Below, piece by piece: positions 8,372-17,151 of a stretch of 64,000 nucleotides of DNA (position 1 is its first letter; each line of letters starts with the position of its first letter). Both the position numbers and the translations under genes were made by a program. The stretch is from Pseudomonas viridiflava (GTDB lineage Bacteria > Pseudomonadota > Gammaproteobacteria > Pseudomonadales > Pseudomonadaceae): the NCBI RefSeq assembly GCF_900589395.1, contig NZ_UUIS01000043.1, positions 19,999-83,998 on the forward strand, given 5' to 3'. Below the pieces are notes generated by a model. It ran no database searches, had not been told where the DNA came from, and worked only from the letters and a program-made list of their open reading frames with translations.

Positions 8372-9601
8372 TTAGAACAGCACGCGGCTACGGATGGTGC
8401 CTTTGACCTGTTGCAGTTTTTCCTGCGCCAGGTCCGAGTACTCGGCGTCGACGTCGATCACCACATAGCCAACCTTCTCGTTGGTCTGCAGGAACTGACC
8501 GGAGATGTTGATGCCGTTTTCGGCGAAGACCTTGTTGATCTCGCTGAGCACGCCAGGGATGTTTTCGTGGATGTGCAGCAGGCGGTGCTTGCCCGGGTGG
8601 GCCGGCAGGGCCACTTCAGGGAAGTTGACCGACGACACGGAGGTGCCGTTGTCGCTGTACTTGACCAGTTTCTCGGCCACTTCCAGGCCGATGTTGGCCT
8701 GGGCCTCGGCGGTGGAACCACCGATGTGCGGGGTCAGGATCACGTTGTCCAGGCTACGCAGCGGGCTTTCGAAGATGTCGTCGTTCGAGCGTGGCTCGAC
8801 CGGGAACACGTCGATGGCCGCGCCGATCAGGTGCTTGTCCTTGATGGCCTCGGCCAGGGCATCCAGCTCGACCACGGTGCCGCGGGCGGCGTTGATCAGG
8901 ATGCCGCCCTTCTTGATGGCGCGGATTTCCTTCTCGCCGATCATCCACTGGGTGGCAGCGGTTTCCGGCACGTGCAGGGTGACGATGTCGGACATGCCCA
9001 GCAGTTCGTTCAGGTTGTTGACCTGCGTGGCGTTGCCCAGCGGCAGCTTGGTCACGGTGTCGTAGAAGTACACCTGCATGCCCAGGCCTTCGGCCAGGAC
9101 CGACAGCTGCGTGCCGATCGAGCCGTAGCCGATGATGCCCAGCTTCTTGCCACGGATCTCGAAGGAGTTGGCCGCGCTCTTGATCCAGCCACCACGGTGG
9201 CACGAGGCGTTCTTCTCGGGGATGCCGCGCAGCAGCAGAATGGCTTCGGCCAGCACCAGTTCGGCCACCGAGCGGGTGTTGGAATAAGGGGCGTTGAACA
9301 CCGCGATACCGCGCTGGCGGGCGGCGTCCAGGTCAACCTGGTTGGTACCGATGCAGAAGCAGCCCACTGCGACCAGTTTTTTCGCGCAATCGAAAAGTTC
9401 TTCGGTCAGTTGGGTGCGCGAGCGGATGCCAATGAAATGGGCATCGGCGATCTTTTCCTTGAGCTCGGCTTCCGGCAGTGACTTGGTGTGGTACTCGATG
9501 CTGGTATAACCAGCGGCCTTGAGTACGTCGACTGCGGACTGGTGGACACCTTCGAGAAGAAGGAACTTGATCTTGCTCTTGTCGAGGGAAGTCTTGCTCA
9601 T
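8372..9601 (-). CDS. serA: D-3-phosphoglycerate dehydrogenase
   Basis: A 409-residue E. coli-type SerA, which oxidises 3-phosphoglycerate to 3-phosphohydroxypyruvate as the first step of serine synthesis. The NAD site is GIIGYGSIGTQLSVLAEGLG, followed by NAARGTVVELDALAEAI and the catalytic-histidine segment TPHIGGSTAEAQANIG. The C-terminal ACT domain (LLHIHENIPGVLSEINKVF) is the serine-feedback site. SerA of this class also reduces 2-oxoglutarate to D-2-hydroxyglutarate, which ties it to the divergent gene at 9783. It ends at a strong terminator. Confidence 0.97.
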   Translation of the reverse strand: MSKTSLDKSKIKFLLLEGVHQSAVDVLKAAGYTSIEYHTKSLPEAELKEKIADAHFIGIRSRTQLTEELFDCAKKLVAVGCFCIGTNQVDLDAARQRGIAVFNAPYSNTRSVAELVLAEAILLLRGIPEKNASCHRGGWIKSAANSFEIRGKKLGIIGYGSIGTQLSVLAEGLGMQVYFYDTVTKLPLGNATQVNNLNELLGMSDIVTLHVPETAATQWMIGEKEIRAIKKGGILINAARGTVVELDALAEAIKDKHLIGAAIDVFPVEPRSNDDIFESPLRSLDNVILTPHIGGSTAEAQANIGLEVAEKLVKYSDNGTSVSSVNFPEVALPAHPGKHRLLHIHENIPGVLSEINKVFAENGINISGQFLQTNEKVGYVVIDVDAEYSDLAQEKLQQVKGTIRSRVLF

Positions 9602-9697
9602 CTGCGTAAACCTGTATCCCGGAAAAATGGCATGGGGGCATCATTGACCATGGATGGACCCGCTGAGGGCGCGTCGCATAATGGCAACTGGGCGTCG

Positions 9698-9709
9698 TAT
9701 GCTAGCATA
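9698..9709. promoter_or_regulatory. Perfect 12-bp palindrome in the serA/D2HGDH divergent promoter
   Basis: TATGCTAGCATA is self-complementary and lies in the 181-bp gap between serA and the D-2-hydroxyglutarate dehydrogenase gene. It could be an operator shared by both promoters, or a -10-like element (TATGCT) that happens to be symmetric. No regulator can be named from the sequence. Confidence 0.45.
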
Positions 9710-9782
9710 AGCACCCCGCGAAACCCCATTTCACAACGTGAATGGTTCTCAGGATTGCCATGAAATCTGCGAGAGTTCAGTG

Positions 9783-11183
9783 ATGACCCAGCGTGCCCTG
9801 ATCGATGAACTGGCAGCGCTTGTCGCGCCCGCCAGAGTGCTGACCGACGCCCCCTCGCTTGAAACCTACGGCAAGGACTGGACCCGGCAGTTTATTCCTG
9901 CGCCGTTGGCCGTCGTGCTGCCCCGCACCGTCGAGCACGTCCAGGCCATCGTGCGCTGGGCCAATGAGCACCGTGTGGGGCTGGTGCCGTCGGGCGGGCG
10001 CACCGGGTTGTCGGCGGCGGCCGTGGCGGCCAATGGCGAGCTGGTGGTGTCGTTCGACGCCATGAACCAGGTGCTGGACGTCAACCTGACCGACCGCACC
10101 GTGGTCTGCCAGCCGGGGGTGATTACCCGCCAGTTGCAGGACCTGGCGGCCGAGCACGGGCTGTATTACCCGGTGGATTTTGCCTCGTCCGGCTCCAGCC
10201 AGATTGGTGGCAATATCGGCACCAATGCCGGCGGGATCAAGGTCATTCGCTATGGCATGACCCGCAACTGGGTGGCGGGCCTGAAGGTGGTGACCGGCAA
10301 GGGCGACCTGCTGGAGCTGAACAAGGACCTGCTCAAGAACGCCACCGGCTACGACCTGCGCCAGCTGTTCATCGGCGCCGAAGGCACGCTGGGCTTTGTG
10401 GTCGAGGCCACCATGCGCCTGGACCGGGCACCGAAGAACCTGACCGCGATGGTGCTGGGCGCGGCCGACGTGGCCTCGATCATGCCGGTGCTGCATGCCT
10501 TCCACGGCAAGCTGGACCTGACCGCCTTCGAATTCTTTTCCCATGCCTCGATGGCCAGGGTGCTGGCGCGTGGCGATGTGCCGGCGCCGTTCGACACGCC
10601 GTGCCCGTTCTATGCGCTGCTGGAGTTCGAAGCGGTCGATGAAGCGCTTGCCGACCAGGCGCTGGCCCTCTTCGAGCACTGTGTCGAGCAGGGCTGGGTG
10701 CTTGACGGGGTCATGAGCCAGAGCGAGCAACAGCTGCGCAACCTGTGGAAGCTGCGCGAGTACATCTCCGAAACCATCTCGCACTTCACCCCGTACAAGA
10801 ACGATATTTCCGTGACGGTCGCCAAGGTGCCGGCCTTCCTGGCTGAAATCGACGCCGTCGTGGCTGCGCACTACCCCGATTTCGAGGTGCTGTGGTATGG
10901 CCATATCGGCGACGGCAACCTGCACCTGAACATCCTCAAGCCCCAGCACATGGACAACGCGGTGTTTTTCGAAACCTGCGCGAAGGTCAATACCTGGGTG
11001 TTCGAGATCGTGCAGAAGTACAACGGCTCGATCTCCGCCGAGCACGGCGTGGGGATGACCAAGCGCGATTATCTGGCGTACAGTCGCTCGCCGGCCGAAA
11101 TCGAATACATGAAAGCCATCAAGGCCGTGTTCGACCCCAATGGCATCATGAACCCCGGTAAAATCTTCGCCCCTCAAGGGTGA
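9783..11183 (+). CDS. D-2-hydroxyglutarate dehydrogenase (FAD-linked oxidase)
   Basis: A 466-residue FAD/metal enzyme that oxidises D-2-hydroxyglutarate to 2-oxoglutarate, passing electrons to a flavoprotein or quinone. The FAD (VAO/PCMH) domain shows PSGGRTGLSAAAVA, SSQIGGNIGTNAGG and RYGMTRNWVAGLKVV. The C-terminal domain has the metal-ligand stretches GHIGDGNLHLNIL and EHGVGMTKRDYL. The ATG at 9783 is preferred over 9738 because family homology begins at MTQRALIDELAAL. Divergent linkage with serA fits the known coupling in Pseudomonas, where this enzyme removes the D-2-hydroxyglutarate made by SerA. A D-lactate or glycolate oxidase assignment is less likely. Confidence 0.88.
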   Translation: MTQRALIDELAALVAPARVLTDAPSLETYGKDWTRQFIPAPLAVVLPRTVEHVQAIVRWANEHRVGLVPSGGRTGLSAAAVAANGELVVSFDAMNQVLDVNLTDRTVVCQPGVITRQLQDLAAEHGLYYPVDFASSGSSQIGGNIGTNAGGIKVIRYGMTRNWVAGLKVVTGKGDLLELNKDLLKNATGYDLRQLFIGAEGTLGFVVEATMRLDRAPKNLTAMVLGAADVASIMPVLHAFHGKLDLTAFEFFSHASMARVLARGDVPAPFDTPCPFYALLEFEAVDEALADQALALFEHCVEQGWVLDGVMSQSEQQLRNLWKLREYISETISHFTPYKNDISVTVAKVPAFLAEIDAVVAAHYPDFEVLWYGHIGDGNLHLNILKPQHMDNAVFFETCAKVNTWVFEIVQKYNGSISAEHGVGMTKRDYLAYSRSPAEIEYMKAIKAVFDPNGIMNPGKIFAPQG

Positions 11184-11214
11184 ACGCCTGCCCCCTCAGA
11201 CCTCAGGAGCCCCC

Positions 11215-11880
11215 ATGAGCTACCAGCATAAATATGTCGACGGAACGAACATTCACTTTCCTCTGGGCAAAGTGGTCTGCATCGGCCGCAACTACGCCGA
11301 ACACGCCAAGGAACTGGGCAACCCGGTGCCGACCGAGCCGCTGCTGTTCATGAAACCGGGCAGTTGCGTGGTGCCGCTGGAAGACAGCTTCAGCATTCCG
11401 ACCGACCGTGGCAGCGTGCACTACGAAGCCGAGATCGTGGTGCTGCTGGGCAAGTCGCTGAGCAAGAACCCGTCGGTCGAAGAAGTGCTGGACGCCATCA
11501 GCGGCTTTGCCCCCGGCCTGGACCTGACCCTGCGCGACGTGCAAACCCGTCTGCGCGAGAAAGGCCTGCCGTGGGAGCTGGCCAAGTGCTTTGACGGGGC
11601 TGCGGTGATTGCACCGTTCGTCTCGGCCGACACCTTCCCGGACCTGACCGACATCGGCATCCGCCTGACCATCAACGACAAGGTCGTGCAGGACGGCAAC
11701 AGCAGCCTGATGCTCAACCCGATCGTGCCGATGCTGCAGCACATGGCCGCCAATTTCTCGCTGCAGGCCGGCGACATCATCATGACCGGCACGCCGGCCG
11801 GTGTCGGTCCGTTTGAAGTGGGCGACCGCATCGCCCTGGAACTGGTGGGACAGGCGCGTTACGAAAGCACCGTGCGCTAA
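11215..11880 (+). CDS. Fumarylacetoacetate hydrolase-family protein (FAHD1-like)
   Basis: A 221-residue single-domain FAH-fold enzyme of the FAHD1/YcgM type. Characterised relatives hydrolyse acylpyruvates and decarboxylate oxaloacetate with Mg2+ or Mn2+. Key stretches are GKVVCIGRNYAEHAKELGN, the metal-ligand region HYEAEIVVLLGK, and GDIIMTGTPAGVGPFEVGD. It begins 31 nt after the D-2-hydroxyglutarate dehydrogenase stop with AGGAG upstream, so the two are probably co-transcribed, and a terminator follows. The in vivo substrate is not shown by the sequence. Confidence 0.85.
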   Translation: MSYQHKYVDGTNIHFPLGKVVCIGRNYAEHAKELGNPVPTEPLLFMKPGSCVVPLEDSFSIPTDRGSVHYEAEIVVLLGKSLSKNPSVEEVLDAISGFAPGLDLTLRDVQTRLREKGLPWELAKCFDGAAVIAPFVSADTFPDLTDIGIRLTINDKVVQDGNSSLMLNPIVPMLQHMAANFSLQAGDIIMTGTPAGVGPFEVGDRIALELVGQARYESTVR

Positions 11881-11909
11881 AGCCTCCCCTGTTCTACAAG
11901 TTCTACAAG

Positions 11910-11940
11910 AACCGCCTGACTGACCACCGGGCGGTTTTTT
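11910..11940 (+). terminator. Rho-independent terminator
   Basis: ACCGCC at 11911-11916 pairs with GGCGGT at 11930-11935, followed directly by a T-run. It ends the D-2-hydroxyglutarate dehydrogenase/FAH operon. Confidence 0.8.
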
Positions 11941-12061
11941 GCGCCTGGGGGGAACTATTTCGGGTCACTGCATTTTTTTCACAACCGATCCGGATACTCT
12001 TGGCCTGCCCCACGGATCGGGGCACCGACTTGACCCGTCCTTCCCGATCAGGAGCGTGCAC

Positions 12062-12997
12062 ATGGCCATCCCTTCATCTTCCTCTTCCTTGCCGGCTTCG
12101 CCTGCGCTGACACGGCGCTGGGGCATGCGCTGGTACGCCTGGCTGGCTCTGGTGCTGGCGGGTGGCTACGGCCTGGCGTTCGCCATGCACTGGGATGATC
12201 GTGCCCGGCTGTTCATTCAGGAAGCGCTGGAAAGCAAGGCCGACCGCAAGGCCAGTGTCTGGCTGCCCGACTACAAGGTCACCATCGATGCCAAGGTGTT
12301 GCCGGGCATGGCCGACGACGAAGCCAGCGACCTGGCCTACAACCCGCAGACTCGTACCCTGTTCGCGGTGATGGGCAAGAATCCGTTCCTGGTCGAGTTG
12401 AGCCTGACAGGCGATGTGCTGCGCAAGATCGCGCTCAACGGCTGGAGCAACCCCGAGGGGGTCGCGGTGCTGGAAAACGGCCTGGTGGCCATTACCGATG
12501 AGCGCCAGCACAACCTGAGCATCATCAAGGTCGACGCCGGCACCACCGTGCTGAACATGGCCGATGCGCGCCAGTACGACCTGGGCACTTCAGAGAAAAA
12601 GAACAAGGGGTTCGAGGGCATTGCCTGGGACCCGATGCGCCAGCAACTGCTGCTGGGCGAAGAGCGCCCGGCCAAGCTGTCGGCCTGGAGTGGCGATGGC
12701 AGTGCGCAACTCAATGGCCAGAGAAAGCCGCTCGACAGCGGCGCACTGGACATGCGTAACCTGTCGGCATTGGCGATCGACCCACGCACCGGCCATATGC
12801 TGGCGTTATCGGCCGACTCGCACCTGCTGCTGGAAGTGGACGAGAAGGGCCACCAGGTCAGCTTCATGGCCCTGCTGGGTGGTGTGAACGGTCTGAAAGA
12901 CACCATTCCCCGTGCCGAAGGCGTCACCGTGGATGAACACGGCACCGTCTACATGGTCAGTGAACCTGATCTTTTCTACGTCTTTGAAAAGCAGTAG
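12062..12997 (+). CDS. SdiA-regulated-domain protein, paralog 1
   Basis: A 311-residue protein with one N-terminal membrane anchor (YAWLALVLAGGYGLAFAMHW) followed by a predicted beta-propeller of the SdiA-regulated/YjiK family. Propeller-type stretches include ASDLAYNPQTRTLFAVMGKN, GWSNPEGVAVLENGLVAITD, KGFEGIAWDPMRQQLLLGEE and AEGVTVDEHGTVYMVSEPDL. The fold is expected to face the periplasm. Molecular function is unknown for the family. AGGAG lies upstream of the ATG. It is followed 105 bp later by a paralog in the same orientation. Confidence 0.82.
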   Translation: MAIPSSSSSLPASPALTRRWGMRWYAWLALVLAGGYGLAFAMHWDDRARLFIQEALESKADRKASVWLPDYKVTIDAKVLPGMADDEASDLAYNPQTRTLFAVMGKNPFLVELSLTGDVLRKIALNGWSNPEGVAVLENGLVAITDERQHNLSIIKVDAGTTVLNMADARQYDLGTSEKKNKGFEGIAWDPMRQQLLLGEERPAKLSAWSGDGSAQLNGQRKPLDSGALDMRNLSALAIDPRTGHMLALSADSHLLLEVDEKGHQVSFMALLGGVNGLKDTIPRAEGVTVDEHGTVYMVSEPDLFYVFEKQ

Positions 12998-13102
12998 GAA
13001 AACCTGCCGACACGACTGATCTGCTGGCACAAGGCTATTGTTAAGCCTGGCTTCAGATTAGCGTGTTATTAATGCTGCCCCCTCCTGTGTCGAGCTGCTG
13101 GA

Positions 13103-14008
13103 ATGCGTCGCTTTATTCGTCTGCAACTGTTGGTTCTGGTGGTGCTGCTGTCGATTGCCCTGTTGTTTTTTGCCAATCGCGAGTTTCGTGTGGTCGAGCG
13201 TGCCGCGTTCAACTGGACGCTGTTCTGGCAGTCCCAATCCGCGTCTGTCATGGGCCTGGACGATTACCGGGTGACGATCGAAGGGCAGGTCATCGACGGG
13301 CTTGCCGACGATGTCTCGGCCCTGAGCTACGACCCGGACCGCAAGAGCCTGTTCACCGTCACCAACCAAAATGCCGAAATGGTCGAGCTGAGCCTGGACG
13401 GCCGCATCCTGCGCCGCATCGCGCTGGTCGGCTTTGGTGATGCCGAGGCGGTGGAATACATCAGCCCCGGCGTCTATGTGATCAGCGACGAACGTCGCCA
13501 GCGCCTGATTCAGGTGCACATCGACGACAACACCCAGCGCCTGGATGCCGAGCACGCCGAGCAACTGACCCTTAACTTCGATGCCGGCAACAACAAGGGC
13601 TTCGAAGGACTGGCCTACGACACCAAGGGCAAGCGCCTGTTCGTGGCCAAAGAACGCGATCCGGTGCAGATCATCGAAGTGCATGGCTTTCCAAAGCTCA
13701 ACAGCGCCACACCCAATGCCCTGGAAGTGATCTCCAACCGCAAGCGCGATGCCGGCATCTTCGTGCGCGACCTGTCCAGCCTGCAATTCGACGAACGCAG
13801 CGGCCATCTGCTGGCGCTGTCCGACGAATCCCGACAGATTCTGGAATTGGACACCGAAGGCCGCCCGGTGGGCAGCGCCTCGCTGAAAAAGGGCGACATG
13901 GGCCTGAGCAAGACCGTGCCCCAGGCCGAAGGCATCGCCATGGACGACGACGGCGTGCTGTACCTGGTGAGCGAACCGAACCTGTTTTATGTGTTCAAGA
14001 AGCCTTGA
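13103..14008 (+). CDS. SdiA-regulated-domain protein, paralog 2
   Basis: A 301-residue protein with the same architecture as its upstream neighbour: a short N-terminal anchor (RLQLLVLVVLLSIALLFFA) and a propeller domain. Matching blocks are VSALSYDPDRKSLFTVTNQN, GFEGLAYDTKGKRLFVAKE and AEGIAMDDDGVLYLVSEPNL, ending in FYVFKKP against FYVFEKQ in paralog 1. The end-to-end resemblance and adjacency indicate an old tandem duplication. No enzymatic motif is visible and no function is assigned. Confidence 0.82.
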   Translation: MRRFIRLQLLVLVVLLSIALLFFANREFRVVERAAFNWTLFWQSQSASVMGLDDYRVTIEGQVIDGLADDVSALSYDPDRKSLFTVTNQNAEMVELSLDGRILRRIALVGFGDAEAVEYISPGVYVISDERRQRLIQVHIDDNTQRLDAEHAEQLTLNFDAGNNKGFEGLAYDTKGKRLFVAKERDPVQIIEVHGFPKLNSATPNALEVISNRKRDAGIFVRDLSSLQFDERSGHLLALSDESRQILELDTEGRPVGSASLKKGDMGLSKTVPQAEGIAMDDDGVLYLVSEPNLFYVFKKP

Positions 14009-14018
14009 TAAAGCTTTT

Positions 14019-14044
14019 CAGGTGTAAGTGCTGGTGAACACCTG
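14019..14044 (+). terminator. Hairpin, probable terminator of the SdiA-regulated pair
   Basis: CAGGTGT and ACACCTG are perfect 7-bp arms beginning 10 nt after the second gene's stop. Only a short T4 run follows a few bases later, so termination is likely but not ideal. Confidence 0.5.
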
Positions 14045-14101
14045 ACACGTTTTCCTTGAATAGGCAGAACATCTTTGCTGATGGTGTGGCCACTGAGCCG
14101 A

Positions 14102-14178
14102 TGCAGGAGCGGCTTCAGCCGCGAATGGCTGAAGCGAAATCCTGTGGCGTTGCCATGCCCGGCTAAAGCCGGTCCTGC
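14102..14178. repeat. REP-like element (GGAGCGGCTTCAGCCGCGA type)
   Basis: CAGGAGCGGCTTCAGCCGCG is a self-complementary hairpin typical of a different Pseudomonas REP class. A degenerate inverted partner (GCCCGGCTAAAGCCGGTCCT) ends the element. It lies just downstream of rpiA. Confidence 0.65.
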
Positions 14179-14199
14179 GCGGGCCAGTTCAGGCGGGGT

Positions 14200-14871
14200 T
14201 CAGCGGGTCAGCGTTTTCACCCCTTCGGCGGTGCCCAGCAGCAGCAGGTCGGCCGGGCGGGCGGCGAACAGGCCGTTGGTGACCACGCCGACGATGGCAT
14301 TGATCTGGCTTTCCAGTTGCACCGGGTCGGTGATGCTCAGGTTGTGCACGTCCAGAATGATATTGCCGTTGTCGGTCAGCACGCCTTCGCGATAGACCGG
14401 GTCGCCGCCCAGTTTCACCAGTTGCCGGGCCACGTGGCTGCGGGCCATGGGGATGACTTCGACCGGCAGCGGGAAGGCGCCCAGTACCGGCACCAGCTTG
14501 CTGCCGTCGGCGATGCAGATGAAGGTCCTGGCCACGGCGGCGACGATCTTCTCGCGGGTCAGGGCGGCGCCGCCGCCCTTGATCAGGTTCAGGTGCTCGT
14601 CGCTTTCGTCGGCGCCATCGACGTAGAACTCAAGGTCGCTGACCGTGTTGAGCTCATACACCGCAATGCCATGGCCCTTGAGGCGTGCGGCGGTGGCTTC
14701 GGAGCTGGCGACCGCGCCGTCGAAGGCACCCTTGTGCGCGGCCAGCGCATCGATGAAACAGTTGGCGGTAGAGCCGGTGCCGACGCCAACGATGCTCTTG
14801 TCGTCGAGCTTGGGAAGGATGAAGTCGACAGCGGCCTGGGCGACGGCCTGTTTGAGTTGATCCTGAGTCAT
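14200..14871 (-). CDS. rpiA: Ribose-5-phosphate isomerase A
   Basis: A 223-residue enzyme interconverting ribose 5-phosphate and ribulose 5-phosphate in the non-oxidative pentose phosphate pathway. Signature stretches are [20 protein letters not shown] (phosphate loop), [19 protein letters not shown] and [10 protein letters not shown]. The length equals the family norm (about 220). It is divergent from ilvA, an arrangement known in Pseudomonas. Confidence 0.97.
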   Translation of the reverse strand: MTQDQLKQAVAQAAVDFILPKLDDKSIVGVGTGSTANCFIDALAAHKGAFDGAVASSEATAARLKGHGIAVYELNTVSDLEFYVDGADESDEHLNLIKGGGAALTREKIVAAVARTFICIADGSKLVPVLGAFPLPVEVIPMARSHVARQLVKLGGDPVYREGVLTDNGNIILDVHNLSITDPVQLESQINAIVGVVTNGLFAARPADLLLLGTAEGVKTLTR

Positions 14872-14913
14872 GCGGGCTCCACGGTGCCAAGGGATGCGAA
14901 AGGGCGGCCATTA

Positions 14914-14932
14914 TAGCGGCCACGGGCCGCTA
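14914..14932. promoter_or_regulatory. Perfect inverted repeat between rpiA and ilvA
   Basis: TAGCGGCC and GGCCGCTA are 8-bp arms around a 3-base loop, 43 bp upstream of the rpiA start and 96 bp before ilvA. It could be a shared operator or a leader hairpin. No regulator is inferred. Confidence 0.35.
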
Positions 14933-15027
14933 AAGGGTGCCCGCAAGCCTTGTCATTCGTATGGTCGTGCGCCGGGGCACGGGTTAGACTTTCGGCCCTT
15001 GCTCCTTTCGCCAGTGATGTCGCCACG

Positions 15028-16542
15028 ATGCTTGAACAGTACGTCAAGAAGATCCTCACCTCCCGCGTCTACGACGTCGCCATCGAAACCCCGTTGCACG
15101 GTGCCCGGCAACTGTCCGAGCGCCTGGGCAACCAGGTGCTGCTCAAGCGCGAAGACCTGCAGCCGGTGTTTTCCTTCAAGATCCGTGGCGCCTACAACAA
15201 GCTGGCGCAGCTGAGCCCCGCGCAACTGGCCTGTGGCGTGGTCACCGCCTCCGCCGGCAACCATGCCCAGGGCCTGGCCCTGGCCGCCCGCGAGCTGGGC
15301 ATCAAGGCCGTTATCGTGATGCCCAAGACCACCCCGGAAATCAAGGTCGAGGGCGTGCGCTCGCGCGGCGCGCAGGTGGTGCTGCACGGCGATTCGTTCC
15401 CCGAGGCACTGGCGCACTCGCTGAAACTGGTTGACGAACAGGGCCTAGTCTACATCCACCCCTACGACGACCCCGACACCATCGCCGGCCAGGGCACGGT
15501 GGCCATGGAAATCCTGCGCCAGCATCCCGGCCCGCTGGACGCCATCTTCGTGCCGGTCGGTGGCGGCGGGCTGATCGCCGGCATCGCCGCTTATGTGAAG
15601 TACCTGCGACCGCAGATCAAGGTCATCGGTGTCGAGCCGGACGACTCCAATTGCCTGCAGGCCGCGATGGCCGCCGGCGAGCGCGTGGTGCTCAGCCAGG
15701 TCGGGCTGTTCGCCGATGGCGTGGCGGTGGCGCAGATCGGCCAGCACACCTTCGAGGTCTGCCGTCATTACGTCGACGAGGTCACCACCGTCAGCAGCGA
15801 CGAAATCTGCGCCGCCATCAAGGACATCTACGACGACACCCGCTCCATCACCGAACCGGCCGGCGCCCTGGGCGTGGCGGGCATCAAGAAGTACGTCGAG
15901 CAGCGCGGTGTCCAGGGCCAGACCCTGGTGGCCATCGACTCGGGCGCCAACGTCAACTTCGACCGCCTGCGCCATGTCGCCGAGCGCGCCGAACTCGGCG
16001 AGGGCCGCGAGGCCATCATCGCGGTGACCATCCCCGAGCGGCCGGGCAGCTTCAAGGCCTTCTGCGAGGCGGTTGGCAAGCGCCAGATCACCGAATTCAA
16101 CTACCGCTACCACACCGACCGCGAAGCGCACATCTTCGTCGGCGTGCAGACCCACCCGGACCGCGACCCGCGCCACGCGCTGATCGACAGCCTGACCGCA
16201 CAGGGCTTTCCGGTGGTCGACCTGACCGACAACGAGCTGGCCAAGCTGCACATCCGCCACATGGTGGGCGGGCATTCGGAGCGGGTCAGCGACGAGCTGG
16301 TGCTGCGCTTCGAGTTCCCGGAGCGGCCGGGGGCGCTGTTCAATTTCCTCAACAAGCTGGGCGGGCGCTGGACCATCTCGATGTTCCACTACCGCAACCA
16401 CGGCGCGGCCGACGGGCGCGTGGTGGCCGGGCTGGTGGTGCCTGAAGAAGAGCGGCACCTGGTCGGCCAGGCGCTGGAGCAGATCGGCTACCGGTACTGG
16501 GACGAGACACACAATCCGGCGTATCGTCTGTTTCTGGGTTGA
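15028..16542 (+). CDS. ilvA: Threonine ammonia-lyase, biosynthetic
   Basis: A 504-residue PLP enzyme converting threonine to 2-oxobutanoate for isoleucine synthesis. The PLP lysine is in FSFKIRGAYNKL, the substrate loop is SAGNHAQGLALAA, and the cofactor phosphate site is PVGGGGLIAGIAAY. Two C-terminal ACT-like regulatory modules are visible (IPERPGSFKAFCEAVG and EFPERPGALFNFLNKLGG), so isoleucine feedback is expected. The ATG at 15028 begins MLEQYVKKILTSRVYDVA as in the family. The open frame back to 14950 has no homology. Confidence 0.96.
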   Translation: MLEQYVKKILTSRVYDVAIETPLHGARQLSERLGNQVLLKREDLQPVFSFKIRGAYNKLAQLSPAQLACGVVTASAGNHAQGLALAARELGIKAVIVMPKTTPEIKVEGVRSRGAQVVLHGDSFPEALAHSLKLVDEQGLVYIHPYDDPDTIAGQGTVAMEILRQHPGPLDAIFVPVGGGGLIAGIAAYVKYLRPQIKVIGVEPDDSNCLQAAMAAGERVVLSQVGLFADGVAVAQIGQHTFEVCRHYVDEVTTVSSDEICAAIKDIYDDTRSITEPAGALGVAGIKKYVEQRGVQGQTLVAIDSGANVNFDRLRHVAERAELGEGREAIIAVTIPERPGSFKAFCEAVGKRQITEFNYRYHTDREAHIFVGVQTHPDRDPRHALIDSLTAQGFPVVDLTDNELAKLHIRHMVGGHSERVSDELVLRFEFPERPGALFNFLNKLGGRWTISMFHYRNHGAADGRVVAGLVVPEEERHLVGQALEQIGYRYWDETHNPAYRLFLG

Positions 16543-16577
16543 GTCCATCCGGGTCGAGTCTATAAGGAGGCCGCACC

Positions 16578-16991
16578 ATGAACCTTGTCATCGCCCTCAA
16601 GACCTTGCATGTCACCGCGCTGGTGGCCTTGTTGCTGGCCGGCCTCGGCCTGGCGGGCGGGTGGGTCAAGCGCCAGCGTGCGGGCACCGCGCCAGCACAG
16701 GGCGCGCGGATCCAGCGTCCACAGGCGTGGCTATGGCTGGCCATGGCCGTGGCGCTTGCGATCCTGCCGTTCAGTGGCGGGCGGCTGGTGCATGAACTGG
16801 GCCTGTCGCTGGGGCAGGCCTGGATTTTGTCGAGCAGCGTGTTGTACACCGTGGGGCTTTTTGCCTGGGCCTGGCTGCTGATGCGGCTGTTCGCCCCGTC
16901 GGGCCGGGCGCGGTTCAGCCAGGTGCTCGCCGGAGTGGCCGGGCTGTGCTTTATCGCCTTGGCGGTTTTGCTGGTGGTCCGGCCGGGATGA
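16578..16991 (+). CDS. Small integral membrane protein, DUF2269-like
   Basis: A 137-residue very hydrophobic protein with about four membrane segments: VIALKTLHVTALVALLLAGL, AWLWLAMAVALAILPF, AWILSSSVLYTVGLFAWAWL and FSQVLAGVAGLCFIALAVLL. The opening (LKTLHV) resembles DUF2269 membrane proteins, an assignment made from pattern only. A good AAGGAGG-type ribosome-binding site precedes the ATG. It starts 35 nt after ilvA and may be read from the ilvA promoter. No function can be stated. Confidence 0.65.
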   Translation: MNLVIALKTLHVTALVALLLAGLGLAGGWVKRQRAGTAPAQGARIQRPQAWLWLAMAVALAILPFSGGRLVHELGLSLGQAWILSSSVLYTVGLFAWAWLLMRLFAPSGRARFSQVLAGVAGLCFIALAVLLVVRPG

Positions 16992-17151
16992 CATCAGCCG
17001 TCGGGTATCGGCAGTTACCCACTGAAAAGACTGGAAAAGCCTGCGGGACCATGAGGTTTTCACAAGACTTCATATAAGGTGTCAAGCCTCGTTGCTGCCT
17101 TGAGCGGCTTTGTGGAACAATGCGCCAACATGCGTTTGCGAGGTTGTTGCC

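Noticed and set aside
17110..17151. Earlier start for rppH
   Set aside because: The upstream 14 codons do not resemble the family N-terminus, and the GTG at 17152 has the conserved (V/M)IDPDGFRPN beginning and a ribosome-binding site.
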